Position numbers and translations under genes: made by a program. This document shows positions 1-9,989 of a stretch of 64,000 nucleotides of DNA, piece by piece. How positions within the stretch are numbered: position 1 is the stretch's first letter; every line of letters begins with the position of its first letter. The notes under the pieces are model-generated. The model did not search any database, was not told where the DNA came from, and was given only the letters and a program-made list of their open reading frames with translations. The stretch comes from Citrus sinensis. Lineage: Eukaryota; Streptophyta; Magnoliopsida; Sapindales; Rutaceae. The DNA lies in the NCBI RefSeq assembly GCF_022201045.2, contig NC_068558.1, positions 124,001 through 188,000 of the forward strand, read 5' to 3'.

Positions 1-48
1 TTCATAATTGATAATTCCGTCGTCCAACTCAAAAAGCATAAAATTAAA

Positions 49-633
49 ATGAGACCACTTCCCTCACCACCAACGGCACTGGCTAAAAATCAGAGCCTAT
101 CATACCCAGCAGCAGCAGCAGCAGCAACATCAACATGTGGTCTTGATCAGGATACTTGTAAGTGGAAGCCTTACTCCAACTCGTCAGATGCTTTCGAAGC
201 GAACGCTACACTCATCCTCATAGTACTCTTCTGTGCTCTTACATGTGCTTTGGCTCTCAATACTGCCATCCGCTGCTTCTTACGTGATAATAACAATTAT
301 GACCAACAACGCCGTACCCCCTCCCCCTCCCCCCAAAACCAACATCAGCAGCAGAGAAATAATAATAAGCCAAGTGCTGAGGCAGCAGCAGCTCCCACGC
401 TGGTGGTGTATTCAGCTGGGATCAAATTAACAGGAGCAGAGGCCGAGTGTGTCATTTGCTTGTCCGAATTTGTAGCGGGTGACGTAATTCAGGTTTTGGA
501 AAGGTGTAAGCATGGCTTCCATTCGCAATGCATACAGAAATGGTTGTATTCCCACTACTCGTGTCCAATTTGCCGATGCAATTGTCTCTTTTCTCCCACA
601 TCTACCCCAACCTCACCGCAGCAACCGCACTGA
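49..633 (+). CDS. ATL-family RING-H2 E3 ubiquitin ligase
   Basis: Intronless 194-aa protein. A single hydrophobic segment at about residues 52-77 is a membrane anchor near the N-terminus. A RING-H2 domain near the C-terminus has all eight zinc ligands in canonical spacing: C134, C137, C153, H155, H158, C161, C172, C175. W165 and the Pro after C172 are the usual E2-contact residues. Membrane segment, short basic linker and C-terminal RING-H2, with no intron, is the ATL/RHA family layout, and these proteins pass ubiquitin from an E2 to substrates at membranes. The GLD motif usually found before the RING is degenerate here (residues 124-125 read GI). Low-complexity Ala, Asn/Gln and Pro/Ser tracts flank the membrane segment. 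The ATG at 49 follows an A-rich leader; the promoter lies outside the window. The substrate cannot be inferred. The family call is secure, the exact orthologue is not. Confidence 0.93.
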   Translation: MRPLPSPPTALAKNQSLSYPAAAAAATSTCGLDQDTCKWKPYSNSSDAFEANATLILIVLFCALTCALALNTAIRCFLRDNNNYDQQRRTPSPSPQNQHQQQRNNNKPSAEAAAAPTLVVYSAGIKLTGAEAECVICLSEFVAGDVIQVLERCKHGFHSQCIQKWLYSHYSCPICRCNCLFSPTSTPTSPQQPH

Positions 634-2098
634 TGACTTACTAAAAGTCCAGAGCTCATATATATACTTCATTTAGTTCCGAGGATAATCTAGCTCCTAA
701 GCTATGCGTTTTCAATTTTTATTTCAATGTCATTTCTTTATATCTTCAACTGGAAAAGTTATAAATTAAGCATATCAAACCAGGAAGAGTACGTGTATCA
801 TTTTATATAATTGAGTATATTCCGAATCTTTTCCTGCCACCCCCTGAGTAAGGCCCAGGGTAGTGTTGTCATTACATTGTTTACTTCTGTCACTGTTTTT
901 GCTTGTAGGACTGTCTCCTCAAAAGCTGATATTAAGCAGCTCAATCTCTCTTTATGGTTATGCAAATGAATTCCTCCCATAAGCACATCTTATCTTTTGT
1001 GTTGCGTTTTCCATCCACAGTGCTCATATTTCTGTTGCGCGAATGATATGCTTCCTTGCTGTCTTGCTTGTTGCATTAGGTGGCTTCAGTTATATTTGTA
1101 TATATGCAACGAAATTCTGATAGTGTTACAAGTTATAATGTATCCTTGCAGTGGTTGGTTGCACGCCCGGGTTCCTACTCCAAGAATTGTCATATATTTA
1201 TTTGATGCTTTCTGACTAACTTCTACTACCACTTCTCAGAAGCAGCCCAGTTCCTTTCAGAATAGTGCATGTTACATCCTTCACACATCGAAATGTAGTA
1301 CTACTAATCTTCTGTTGATGTGTAGTACTACTGACCTTTGTTCAGTGAACAGAGTGATTCAATGTTTGACCCTCCTTTTCATAAAATCTTCATTGGAGAA
1401 GGATTTGTATGCCTGTGACCTGATTTTCATTTTACAAATTAACTCGTATAGTGCTTGTGACGGACTATAACTCTCTACATTATGGCACAACATTTGGTAT
1501 CTCCAGTGAGTGATGTACTTACATGTACAGAATCTTTCAGCGACCGTAAAAATTGGTATATCTCAACAAAATGCGAGAGAACTTTTCCCAAAAAGGTTTT
1601 TTTTCTCTTTTGCTTTCTATTAGTTGATAATAACATCACTTTTCACATTTGATGCATCAACATGCCCAACATAATGATGTCAGAAAAGATGCCAAAACGG
1701 AAGGAAGTGTCTTAAAATGAATGTTGTTGCCTGAAACTGAGCTTAACGGCATCTCAATCAATAAACAGGGGAGAATAGTTCTACAAAGGGAAGCCCTGCG
1801 TTACCATTTGTTATAGTTTCTATTTTGGACCTCATTTTTCTTTCTTAGCAGAATTGCCATTGCATTAACTATATCTTCTTCAGTGTGGTGTGCAGGTTGA
1901 CAATGCGACTGTCACTGGGAAGTGCTCCTGAAATCAAAATGTTATCCATGTGCTCATAACAATGAGTATCCCAAATGTAAGTAACGCGTCATAATATTTT
2001 CAGATTTTTCTATTTTATTTTTTTATGTTATAGAATGTTTGCTTCTTTTCCCGTACGAGCTTCACCAACAGTTTGGTTTGATGGATAAATCTCGTCAT
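634..2098. other. Gene-poor stretch after the ATL gene
   Basis: The first 150-200 bases are probably the 3' UTR of the ATL gene. The rest has moderate AT content with only short random reading frames, and no protein similarity was recognised. The retrotransposon that follows inserted into this sequence, so the pre-insertion locus continued from 2103 into 8001. Nothing in the rejoined sequence was recognised as coding. Confidence 0.5.
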
Positions 2099-2103
2099 GT
2101 ATC

Positions 2104-2786
2104 TGTTGATGCGAGATTCTGGTTGTCCTCGTTCTACGATCAGGGTCTCTGCTCGATCAATTTCACCACGACCAGGATCTCTCCTCGTAAAGCTTCTTCT
2201 CTAGAGGTTCCTGCGCACACAGACAGGTCAGAGTACGCCGGTTGTTTTCCCGACGCAAACCCTCCGATGCTCAAGTCAGATATGAAGGTTCGGGGAACGC
2301 TTGCCACAAATCTTATGGCTGTTAGGTTGTTTTCTCTCTTTTAGAATGGCTTTTATCTCTCTTCTAATCTCAAAATTGCTAACCTTTTTACCTTCGTTGG
2401 CTACCTTTTTATAGGCTTCCTCTGAATCCCAGTTTTCCGCAGTCTACGCCCGTTATCCTCCCACCTCTCGAACGTGGATTCCCCATTTCCATAGTCGTGG
2501 GTGGTTGCGTGGCCTTCGTGCCTAGATTCTCGGGCTGGAGAGCATGCCTTGCCAACTGTCGTTGACCGGGTCTTTTCGAATAAACCCTTAGCGAGAATAC
2601 AGCAGGAATGGCTTTATGCTTCTTACAGGAAATTGGCCTCGCGGATGACGTGCTCGTGGATGAGCAGGATATTCCTGCCCCTGTTCCCCTGCTACCTGGC
2701 TCTTACAGGACACACCTGCTCGCAAACTTCTGCCACCAAACATCTGCTCATCACGTCTGGTCTCGTCGGAGTATTTCCCTCAAATA
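2104..2786 (-). repeat. LTR, 3' LTR in element orientation
   Basis: 683-bp copy matching 7313-7995 with about 17 substitutions. Its outer end reads TGTTGATG on the plus strand. Its inner end reads CAAATA where the other copy has CAAACA, so the terminal TG of the element strand has mutated to TA. Confidence 0.95.
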
Positions 2787-2802
2787 CTGGTCCCCCAGTT
2801 TC
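2787..2802 (-). other. Polypurine tract of the retrotransposon
   Basis: On the minus strand this reads GAAACTGGGGGACCAG, immediately before the 3' LTR. A purine run with GGGGGAC next to the LTR is the usual plus-strand primer of Tat-type elements. Its position fixes the orientation of the element as minus. Confidence 0.75.
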
Positions 2803-2824
2803 TAGTGTTGAGAGTGAAACGAAT

Positions 2825-4655
2825 CAAGACTGGAAACTTTGGTGGTTTACTCGCCTTCGCTTGGTCGAGCAGATCCTGGCACGCCTGGCTTCTGGTCTCG
2901 CCATAAACAAGCTTTGAGACTTGGTAAGCCTTTGCATGCACTAGTAAATTCTTCAATGCTTGGGATTCTGCTCGCCTTCTCGTGGTCGAGCAGATCCTGG
3001 CACGCTTGGCTTCTGGTCTCGCCATAAACAGGCTTTGAGACTTGGTGAGCCTTTGCATGCCTTGGAAATTTTTTTGAATGCTTTGGAGTCTGCTCGCCTT
3101 CACGTGGTCGAGCAGATCTTGGCATGCTTGGCTTCTGTCTTGCCATAAAACAGGCTTTGAGACTCGACGAGCCTTTGCATGCCTCAGAAAATTTTTTCGA
3201 ATGCTTTGGAGTCTGCTCGCCTTCACGTGGTCGACCAGATCCTAGCATGCTTGGCTTCTGTCTCGCCATAAAATAGGTTTTGAGACTTGACGAGCCTTTG
3301 CATGCCTTAGTGAATTCTTCAATGCTTGGGATTCTGCTCGCCTTCTCGTGGTCGAGCAGATCCTGGCACGCTTGGCTTCTGGTCTCGCCATAAACAGGCT
3401 TTGAGACTTGGTGAGCCTTTGCATGCCTTAGTGACTTCTTCGATGCTTGGGGATTCTGCTCGCCTTCGCGCGGTCGAGCAGATCCTGGCATGCTTGGCTT
3501 CTGTCTCGCCATAAACAGGCTTTGAGACTTAGTGAGCCTTTGCATGCCTTAGTGACTTCTTCGATGCTTGGGGATTCTGCTCGCCTTCGCGCGGTCGAGC
3601 AGATCCTGGCATGCTTGGCTTCTGTCTCGCCATAAACAGGCTTCGAGACTTGGTGAGCCTTTGCATGCCTTAGTGACTTCTTCGATGCTTTGGGATTCTG
3701 CTCGGCTTCGCGCGGTCGAGCAGATCCTGGCATGCTTGGCTTCTGTCTCGCCATAAACAGGCTTCGAGACTTGGTGAGCCTTTGCATGCCTTAGTGACTT
3801 CTTCGATGCTTGGGGATTCTGCTCGCCTTCGAGCGGTCGAGCAGATCTTGGCATGCTTGGCTTCTGTCTCGCCATAAACAGGCTTTGAGACTTGTCGAGC
3901 CTTTGCATGCCTTAGGTAATTTCTTCAAAGCTTGGGATTCTGCTAGCCTTCTCGCGGCCGAGCAGATCCTGGCACGCTTAGCTTCTGGTCTCGCCATAAA
4001 CAGGCTTTGAGACTTTGTCGAGCCCTTGCATGCTTTAGGTAATTTCTTCAAAGCTTGGGATTCTGCTAGCTTTCTTGCGGCCGAGCAGATCCTGGCACGC
4101 TTGGCTTCTGGTCTCGCCATAAACAGGCTTTGAGACTTGATGAGCCTTTGCATGCCTTTGGTAATTTCTTCAAAGCTTGGGATTCTGCTAGCCTTCTCGC
4201 GGCCGAGCAGATCCTGGCACGCTTGGCTTCTGGTCTCGCCATAAACAGGCTTTGAGACTTTGTCGAGCCTTTGCATGCCTTAGGTAATTTCTTCAAAGCT
4301 TGGGATTCTGCTAGCCTTCTCGCGGCCGAGCAGATCCTGGCACGCTTGGCTTCTGGTCTCGCCATAAACAGGCTTTGAGACTTTGTCGAGCCTTTGCATG
4401 CCTTAGGTAACTTCTTCAAGCTTGGGATTCTGCTAGCCTTCTTGCGGCCGAGCAGATCCTGGCACGCTTGGCTTCTGGTCTCGCCATAAACAGGCTTTGA
4501 GACTTGTCGAGCCTTTGCATGCCTTAGGTAATTTCTTCAAAGCTTGGGATTTTGCTAGCCTTCTCGCGGCCGAGCAGATCCTGGCACGTTTGGCTTCTGG
4601 TCTCGCCATAAACAGGCTTTGAGACTTGTCGAGCCTTTGCATGCCTTGGATAATT
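2825..4655. repeat. Tandem array of about 15 units of 121-123 bp inside the retrotransposon
   Basis: The marker TTTGCATGC recurs at about 2931, 3052, 3174, 3297, 3418, 3539, 3660, 3781, 3902, 4025, 4147, 4270, 4393, 4514 and 4636. Each unit also carries GTCGAGCAGATC or GCCGAGCAGATC and CTCGCCATAAACAGGC. Three variant blocks are visible: a mixed left block to about 3418, a homogeneous 121-bp block (3418-3902) with TTCTGTCTCGCC, and a right block (3902-4636) with CTCGCGGCCGAGCAG and mostly 122-123-bp units. The block structure suggests local amplification by unequal exchange or replication slippage. The array lies between the integrase remnant and the polypurine tract, i.e. in the element's 3' untranslated region. 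Open frames through it exist because some units are 123 bp, but the 121-bp units break the frame, so it is judged non-coding. Confidence 0.93.
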
Positions 4656-4800
4656 TCTTGAACAGTACGGTTGGCTGAAACTCCTCATTGATTCATTTAT
4701 TATTGAATTCGGCTTACATGAGATTGATTTGAAATAAGAAATAAAAAATAGAAAACAATAGGCACGAGCAGAAATAACTTTAAAATATGAACAAGTCTTA
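4656..4800. other. AT-rich spacer between repeat array and integrase remnant
   Basis: Unique AT-rich sequence of the element's 3' untranslated region. No reading frame or repeat was seen. Confidence 0.6.
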
Positions 4801-4905
4801 CTAAAAATATTTCCTAGGGTGTGCTGCGCTCCATGGGCGTTTCACCTCGTGGCCATCTGTGCGAACCAGCTTGTAAACTCCGGGTCTAACTAGCTGCCAT
4901 TCCTG
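4801..4905 (-). pseudogene. Remnant of the retrotransposon integrase C-terminus
   Basis: In a different minus-strand frame from the protease, about 33 codons ending in a TAG at 4801-4803 contain motifs such as GVYKLV and RPWSAAH. These match the extreme C-terminal end of Ty3/gypsy pol, where a Y-K-L-x...G...R-P-W-N-x-x-H-L-R-K-Y-Y pattern is usual. It follows directly after the protease linker, so reverse transcriptase, RNase H and most of integrase have been removed with a junction at about 4890-4930. The tail shows that this element descends from a complete polyprotein-coding ancestor. Confidence 0.72.
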
Positions 4906-7235
4906 GCTTCCACTCGGGTATCAAGGGATGTTATCTGCATCGATTCCCTTGCTGTCGAGGAGTAACAGCTTCGTGCGATTCTCTGGTCTCCTCGTACCAC
5001 TCCAACTATCTCATTCGCCCGGTACTTCAGAGCCAGATAGTGGTTGGACAGCATTGTTTTGCTCATCCTTAGAAATGGCCGGCCTAGGATCATCTGGTAA
5101 GGACCTTCTTCGTCTACCACCACAAAGTCCAGCATCGTTGTCCTTTCCGTCGGGGAGCTCCCAATTGCGATCGGCAGCTCGACCATGCCTAGAGGGATCA
5201 GTTTTCCTCCCCCAAACCCTTTCAGGGAGGTGTTGGTATATTCCAGCTTCCGGTCTGCTATTCCCATCTCCTCCAGGGTTGACTTAAATAATACGTCAAC
5301 TGAGCTCCCTGTGTCAACCAATATCCTGTCAAACTTTTTGCTAGCAACAGTGGCCTTGATGACCAAAGCATCCTCATGAGGGTATAAAATCCCTTCCTCA
5401 TCCTCATCTGTCCACATGATTGGCACTTGCCTAACTCTTGCACGTTTGGCTGCTGGGGTGTTGAAGAATACCTCTTTGCTGGTCATGGCGTATCTAGCAT
5501 AATTCTTCCTCGACCTGTTGGAATCTTCAGCCAATGTTGGGCCCTCGGCTATCACCCTTACTGTGGGCTGCTCGCGCCTCAAATTCCTGTCACTCTGCTC
5601 CCCTTCACTTGTTGATGCTACCATTGAGAATGTCTCATCTATAAACTCGTCCAGATATCGATTTCTTACCAAATCTTCAACCTGGGTCTTGAGATCCCTG
5701 CAATCTGCTGTGGTGTGGCCAGGAGTGCCATGGAACTTACAATAGCGTCCCATATCCCTCCTGCTGGATGGCTTTGTTATTGGGGCAGGGAGGTACAGCA
5801 GCCCTCGATCCTTTATGGCTTCATACACCTCATCCAGGGACATCTTCAAGGAAGTATATCGCCCATAGTCCTGGTTTTGGTCGATCAGGTGCACTGCTCT
5901 TTCTCTGTTTGCTCCGTTCTGAGTTGGTGGCATTGGCAGTACTTCTGGTCTGCTCCCTCTGCTACCGTGGGGATGTTGATGAAGACCACCATATGCCGAA
6001 TCATGTCTTCTCCAAGGCTCCCTAGCTGGGGAACGAGGAGGTTGCGCCCTGCTGCGCTGATACTATGGTGGCCTCTGATGAGGGTGGTGAGCAGTTACCC
6101 GACCTCCTGCTCCACTACCCGAGGTCTGGTGATCCATTCTCCTAATCGGCCTATTCCCTGGTAATGCTTTCTTCTCTTTCCTCCCCAACCCATCTAACTG
6201 GTCTGTTTTAATCCGTGCGGCCTTCTCCTCTTCAATCTCAATGTCTCTCTTAGCCTGCTCGTATGCGGCCGCATACGTCTGAATAACCGGGCTTCTCAAG
6301 TTGTACCACAGCCTTCCTATCTTCACCCCTTCTTTCAATCCCCTTAACGCCTGAGGGTGGTTGAATGCTCCCAAGTCGAGGACAACACGATGAAACCTCT
6401 TGATGAATTCCCGAAGGATTTCTTGCTCTCCCTGCTTCATGTTTTTCAGCTCCATCATGTCATCCTCTGGTGCCATTGCCCCACTAAACTGCTTTGCAAA
6501 TTCCTGGCATATCTGCTCGAAGGTTTTAATGCTGCCCCGAGGAAGTTTCCTGTACTACTCTCGTGCACGTCCCTCAAGGGATAGTGGGAACACCCTGCAC
6601 CTTTGGGATTGAGATAATCACTGTACCCTAGTTATGTCGTTGAAGCGCTCTATGTGTACCAACGGATCAGTTCTTCCCGAATATCTAAGGTCTGGGAGGC
6701 GGAAATCTCTCGGAATAACTGCCCTCATGATCTCTACTGCGAGCGGTGATTCTCCGTCCAGCATTATCCTCCAACCAGGAGCTCTGCTCCTTCCTTGCAT
6801 GTCGTCAATTATCTGCGCTAGTCTGCGCACCTCCTCCTCCAACTGTACTGCACAACCAGGGTCACGTGCTGCAACTTGATTCCGCTCTTGCTCTACATCA
6901 TGCAAATGTTGCCTCAGCACTGTTTCCTCTGCATTCGCCACCCCATCGTCCTCGTCAAAAATCTGTCTTGCCGGGGACTGCTCTTCCTCTCTATGGAATT
7001 CTCCCCGCATGGGTATGTTACCTCTTTCACCACCAAGTCTCCCGGTGGTCTGACTTCTCCTCGTATTATCGGGACCTGGTGTCACTCCATCACCTCTCAC
7101 CCTTTCTTCCTAGGTTACCCTTCGTTCGCTCCGCGGCTCATGCAGGATGGTTGTCAAGGTCTCCATCTGCTTTTCCATTTGAAAAGCAGATATGAAGGTT
7201 CTACGACCTTGTGCACTACTTCCTCCTGCCTCCAT
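4890..7235 (-). pseudogene. gag-protease frame of the retrotransposon, broken by four stops
   Basis: One continuous minus-strand frame runs from a likely start ATG at 7233-7235 to a stop at 4890-4892. In order it shows a charged N-terminus, a gag core (about 6700-6150), a CCHC-like knuckle (YCKFHGTPGHTTADC, about 5700-5740) and an aspartic protease with DTGSS and ILGRPFL. Four in-frame stops interrupt it: 7110-7112 (TAG), 6618-6620 (TGA), 6555-6557 (TAG) and 6063-6065 (TAG). The frame is otherwise kept, with no indel seen in gag. Each stop could arise by one C-to-T or G-to-A change from CAG, CGA or TGG, which fits deamination of methylated cytosine in a silenced element. It is recognisable but cannot make a full Gag. 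Confidence 0.88.
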
Positions 7236-7297
7236 TGCTTTTTAACTACTTCCCTTCTCTTATTGCTATCAAAATAAGCTTTTTGCTCAGCTCCCCA

Positions 7298-7309
7298 CAG
7301 ACGACGCCA
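7298..7309 (-). other. Primer-binding site of the retrotransposon
   Basis: Minus strand TGGCGTCGTCTG starts three bases inside the 5' LTR (7313-7995). It resembles the TGGCGCCGTCTGTGGG-type site of Tat-like elements with one C-to-T change. Its position confirms the minus orientation. Confidence 0.75.
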
Positions 7310-7312
7310 AAA

Positions 7313-7995
7313 TGTTGATGCGAGATTCTGGTTGTCCTCGTTCTACGACCAGGGTCTCTGCTCGATCAACTTCACCACGACCAGGATCTCTCCTCGTAAA
7401 ACTTCTTCTCTAGAGGTTCTTGCGCACACAGACAGGTCAGAGTACGCCGGTTGTTTTCCCGGTGCAAACCCTCCGATACTCAAGTCAGATATGAAGGTTC
7501 GGGGAACGCTTGCCACAAATCTTATGGCTGTTAGGTTGTTTTCTCTCTTTTAGAATTGCTTTTATCTCTCTTCTAATCTCAAAATTGCTAACCCTTTTAC
7601 CTTCGTTGGCTACCTTTTTATAGGCTTCCTCTGAATCCCAGTTTTCCGCAGTCTACGCCCGTTATCCTCCCACCTCTCGAACGTGGATTCCCCATTTCCG
7701 TAGTCGTGGGTGGTTGCGTGGCCTTCGTGCCTAGATTCTCGGGCTGGAGAGCATGCCTTGCCAACTGTCGTTGACCGAGTCTCCTCGAATAAACCCTTAG
7801 CGAGAATACAGCAGGAATGGCTTTATGCTTCTTACAGGAAATTGGCCTCGCGGATGATGTGCTCGTGGATGAGCAGGATATTCCTGCCCCTGTTCCCCTG
7901 CTACCTGGCTCTTACAGGACACACCTGCTCACAGACTTCTGCCACCAAACATCTGCTCATCACGTCTGGTCTCGTCGGAGTATTTCCCTCAAACA
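7313..7995 (-). repeat. LTR, 5' LTR in element orientation
   Basis: 683-bp copy with intact TG...CA ends, followed on the plus strand by the target duplication GTATC (7996-8000). It should carry the promoter of the element. No convincing TATA box was identified. Confidence 0.95.
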
Positions 7996-8000
7996 GTATC

Positions 8001-9970
8001 AGTCATGTATGTGTTTACATCTATGTTTTTAACTTCTTAGTTAAATCAGGTTAAACTGTTTGGAGTTGATGCTACATATAGGCAAGTCGAACATTTTCTT
8101 ATATTTAATATCGTTTTTGTTTATATGTACAGCCATATTCTCTTGTTTTAATTAATTTCGTTAAATGATTGTTTCTGCTTCACTTGATAATTTAGTTTGT
8201 GGATTTATTCAATACTGAAATGCTGCAGATCCTGCAGTAGTAAAAACCAACACGGTGTGAGAATTAGTTCCTTCGATTATGTCTCTTATGGTATTTCCGT
8301 ACTGAAGCTTCTGGGCCTATTGCAGTTACCTGAAAGTGGGATCAAATCTGCTCTTGATGCAAGCCTTCGACCTCCAACAGGCTTTCCCTGCTTAAATTGT
8401 TATACGTATGCATGAAAATTATCAGGTCCATTCTATCTTACTTGCTTTTTCTATAATAACTATGTTACTCTCATGTGTGGTATATGAACATAACTTTTGC
8501 TTATCATTTTCAAACTCTAGTTCCCCTTCAATAAAACCCATCATCATGGGGGAGTGAACGAGTCATATTAGATGCCTAGCATTTAGAAGTCTCTAAAGTC
8601 TAAACTACCAGTTGAAGTGAAAGTGAGTTATTTGCCTGTTCATTTCAGGAAACATCTGGAGTATATTTTTTTGGACACTGAACTCTTCTGCACTTTTCTG
8701 TGACTCCAAACTTGCAGGGGAACTTTGGACTACTTCATGCAATATCTGCTCATAAATTCACAGGCATAGCCTTGCTTGCAAATTGAGATGGGCTGCTTTC
8801 CTTGGATGTTTTACCAATGCAAAGTGGTGAGTGGTGACCTGTTTCAGAGCCTGCCAAGTCAAATATCGCTGTCGGTTGATAAAAAGGCGAAGTTGAAGTA
8901 TCATATTCATATTTGGAGGGGAAAAAGGGCTAAAAGAGAGACGTGAGACCCCATTCCCATTGCATAGGGGTGTGAATGTATGTGCTGATCGGCTTGGATA
9001 TTGGAGCAAAAAGGCTGGCATGCCAATGCCCATGCCCACTATATATATGCAATGAATAACTGCAGAGATATTACTGTACATGCATGCTTTCAACAAACAT
9101 AATAATAATAATAATAATAAGGGAGTACTTAAATTACATTCAGCTGTAACTTACACCACAAGAATAGTGTGGGACTCGTATAATGTGTGTGAGTGGCGTA
9201 AATTATCATTAAATGTAACTTAACATTTGCCTAATAATAATAATAATTGTGGATTTTGGTTGTCAGTTTGTTTGTCGAGAGAAACATTTCCATCTATACA
9301 TGGCTATGCATTCATTTTACAAGTTTCAATTCATAAGCTAGTTCTAAATATCTCTAGATATTATTTATTAACCAGAAATCCTTGGATCCAAGATGACGAT
9401 TCTTGCACTTGGCAATACGGTTTTGTCCTTAAGGTTTCGCAATTTCCTTTACCAGTAATCAGTAATGTCTATGCATCATATGATATGAGCTGGGGCAATA
9501 TAAATATTACATAAATGTTAAATTACATAGCTCTTTTTGAGAAGAGATGAAAAATATAAGTTGACAATAATTTTCTAGTCCGTAGTTGTATACCGATCAT
9601 CCGAAGATATGTGTTGGACTGTAGAAATATTCCATAAGTGGCGTTTGCAAAAATTATGGGAATAAAATTCGAAAAACAAAGTGGGTAAGGGTATGGGTTT
9701 GGGCTGCACGTGAGAAGCACGTGGCTTTGTAGAATCGGAGGAAAGATTTAAGATACCCTGGGTTTTAGTTATTTAGGGCTCTCCTCGTCTACTTGTGCAG
9801 AAGTGTGTTTGGCTGGCTGGCGGGCTGGCTGCTGTGTTGTATGTACGTAGCTGAAAATCATATCGTTAAAAATAAGATTAGAAATTCAGAATCAGATAAA
9901 GGGTGAGTGTGAGTGTGACTGCTAGTATCAGAAAACGAAGATCAGTGGAAAATTAATTAAAAAATAAATT
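8001..9970. other. Gene-free interval
   Basis: Continuation of the pre-insertion locus, then the upstream region of the next gene. It contains two short AAT trinucleotide runs (about 9101-9120 and 9231-9247). The region just before 9970 holds a GGGTTTTAGTT...TTAGGGCT segment, a possible promoter element of the next gene. No coding sequence was recognised on either strand. Confidence 0.5.
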
Positions 9971-9989
9971 AGGGTTGGTTGAGGGAGAG

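Larger units (their letters stand above)
2104..7995 (-). mobile_element. Ty3/gypsy (Tat-like) LTR retrotransposon, internally deleted, non-autonomous
   Basis: Two direct repeats of exactly 683 bp (2104-2786 and 7313-7995) are flanked by the same 5-bp target duplication GTATC (2099-2103 and 7996-8000). The element reads on the minus strand: LTR, primer-binding site, gag and aspartic protease, a short integrase tail, a tandem-repeat region, polypurine tract, LTR. The zinc knuckle, protease motif, primer site and polypurine tract resemble the Tat/Retand/Ogre group of plant Ty3/gypsy elements. Reverse transcriptase, RNase H and nearly all of integrase are missing, so the copy could only move with help from another element. 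By eye the LTRs differ at about 17 of 683 positions, nearly all transitions, which suggests an insertion of roughly a million years under usual plant rates. The long tandem array in the 3' untranslated region fits what is known of Tat/Ogre elements. Confidence 0.93.

Noticed and set aside
2039-2344. Reading frames in the LTRs (also 2501-2917, 7332-7553 and 7710-8054)
   Set aside because: They occur in both LTR copies, match no protein, and run through non-coding LTR sequence.
2847-4642. Long minus-strand reading frames through the 121-123-bp array that look like a 41-residue repeat protein
   Set aside because: Frame is kept only where the unit is 123 bp; the 121-bp units shift it. The repeats lie in the retrotransposon 3' untranslated region, so the frames are a by-product of the repeat.
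4928-7277. Many plus-strand frames opposite gag-protease
   Set aside because: Shadow frames of the true minus-strand coding sequence; only the minus strand shows zinc knuckle and protease motifs.
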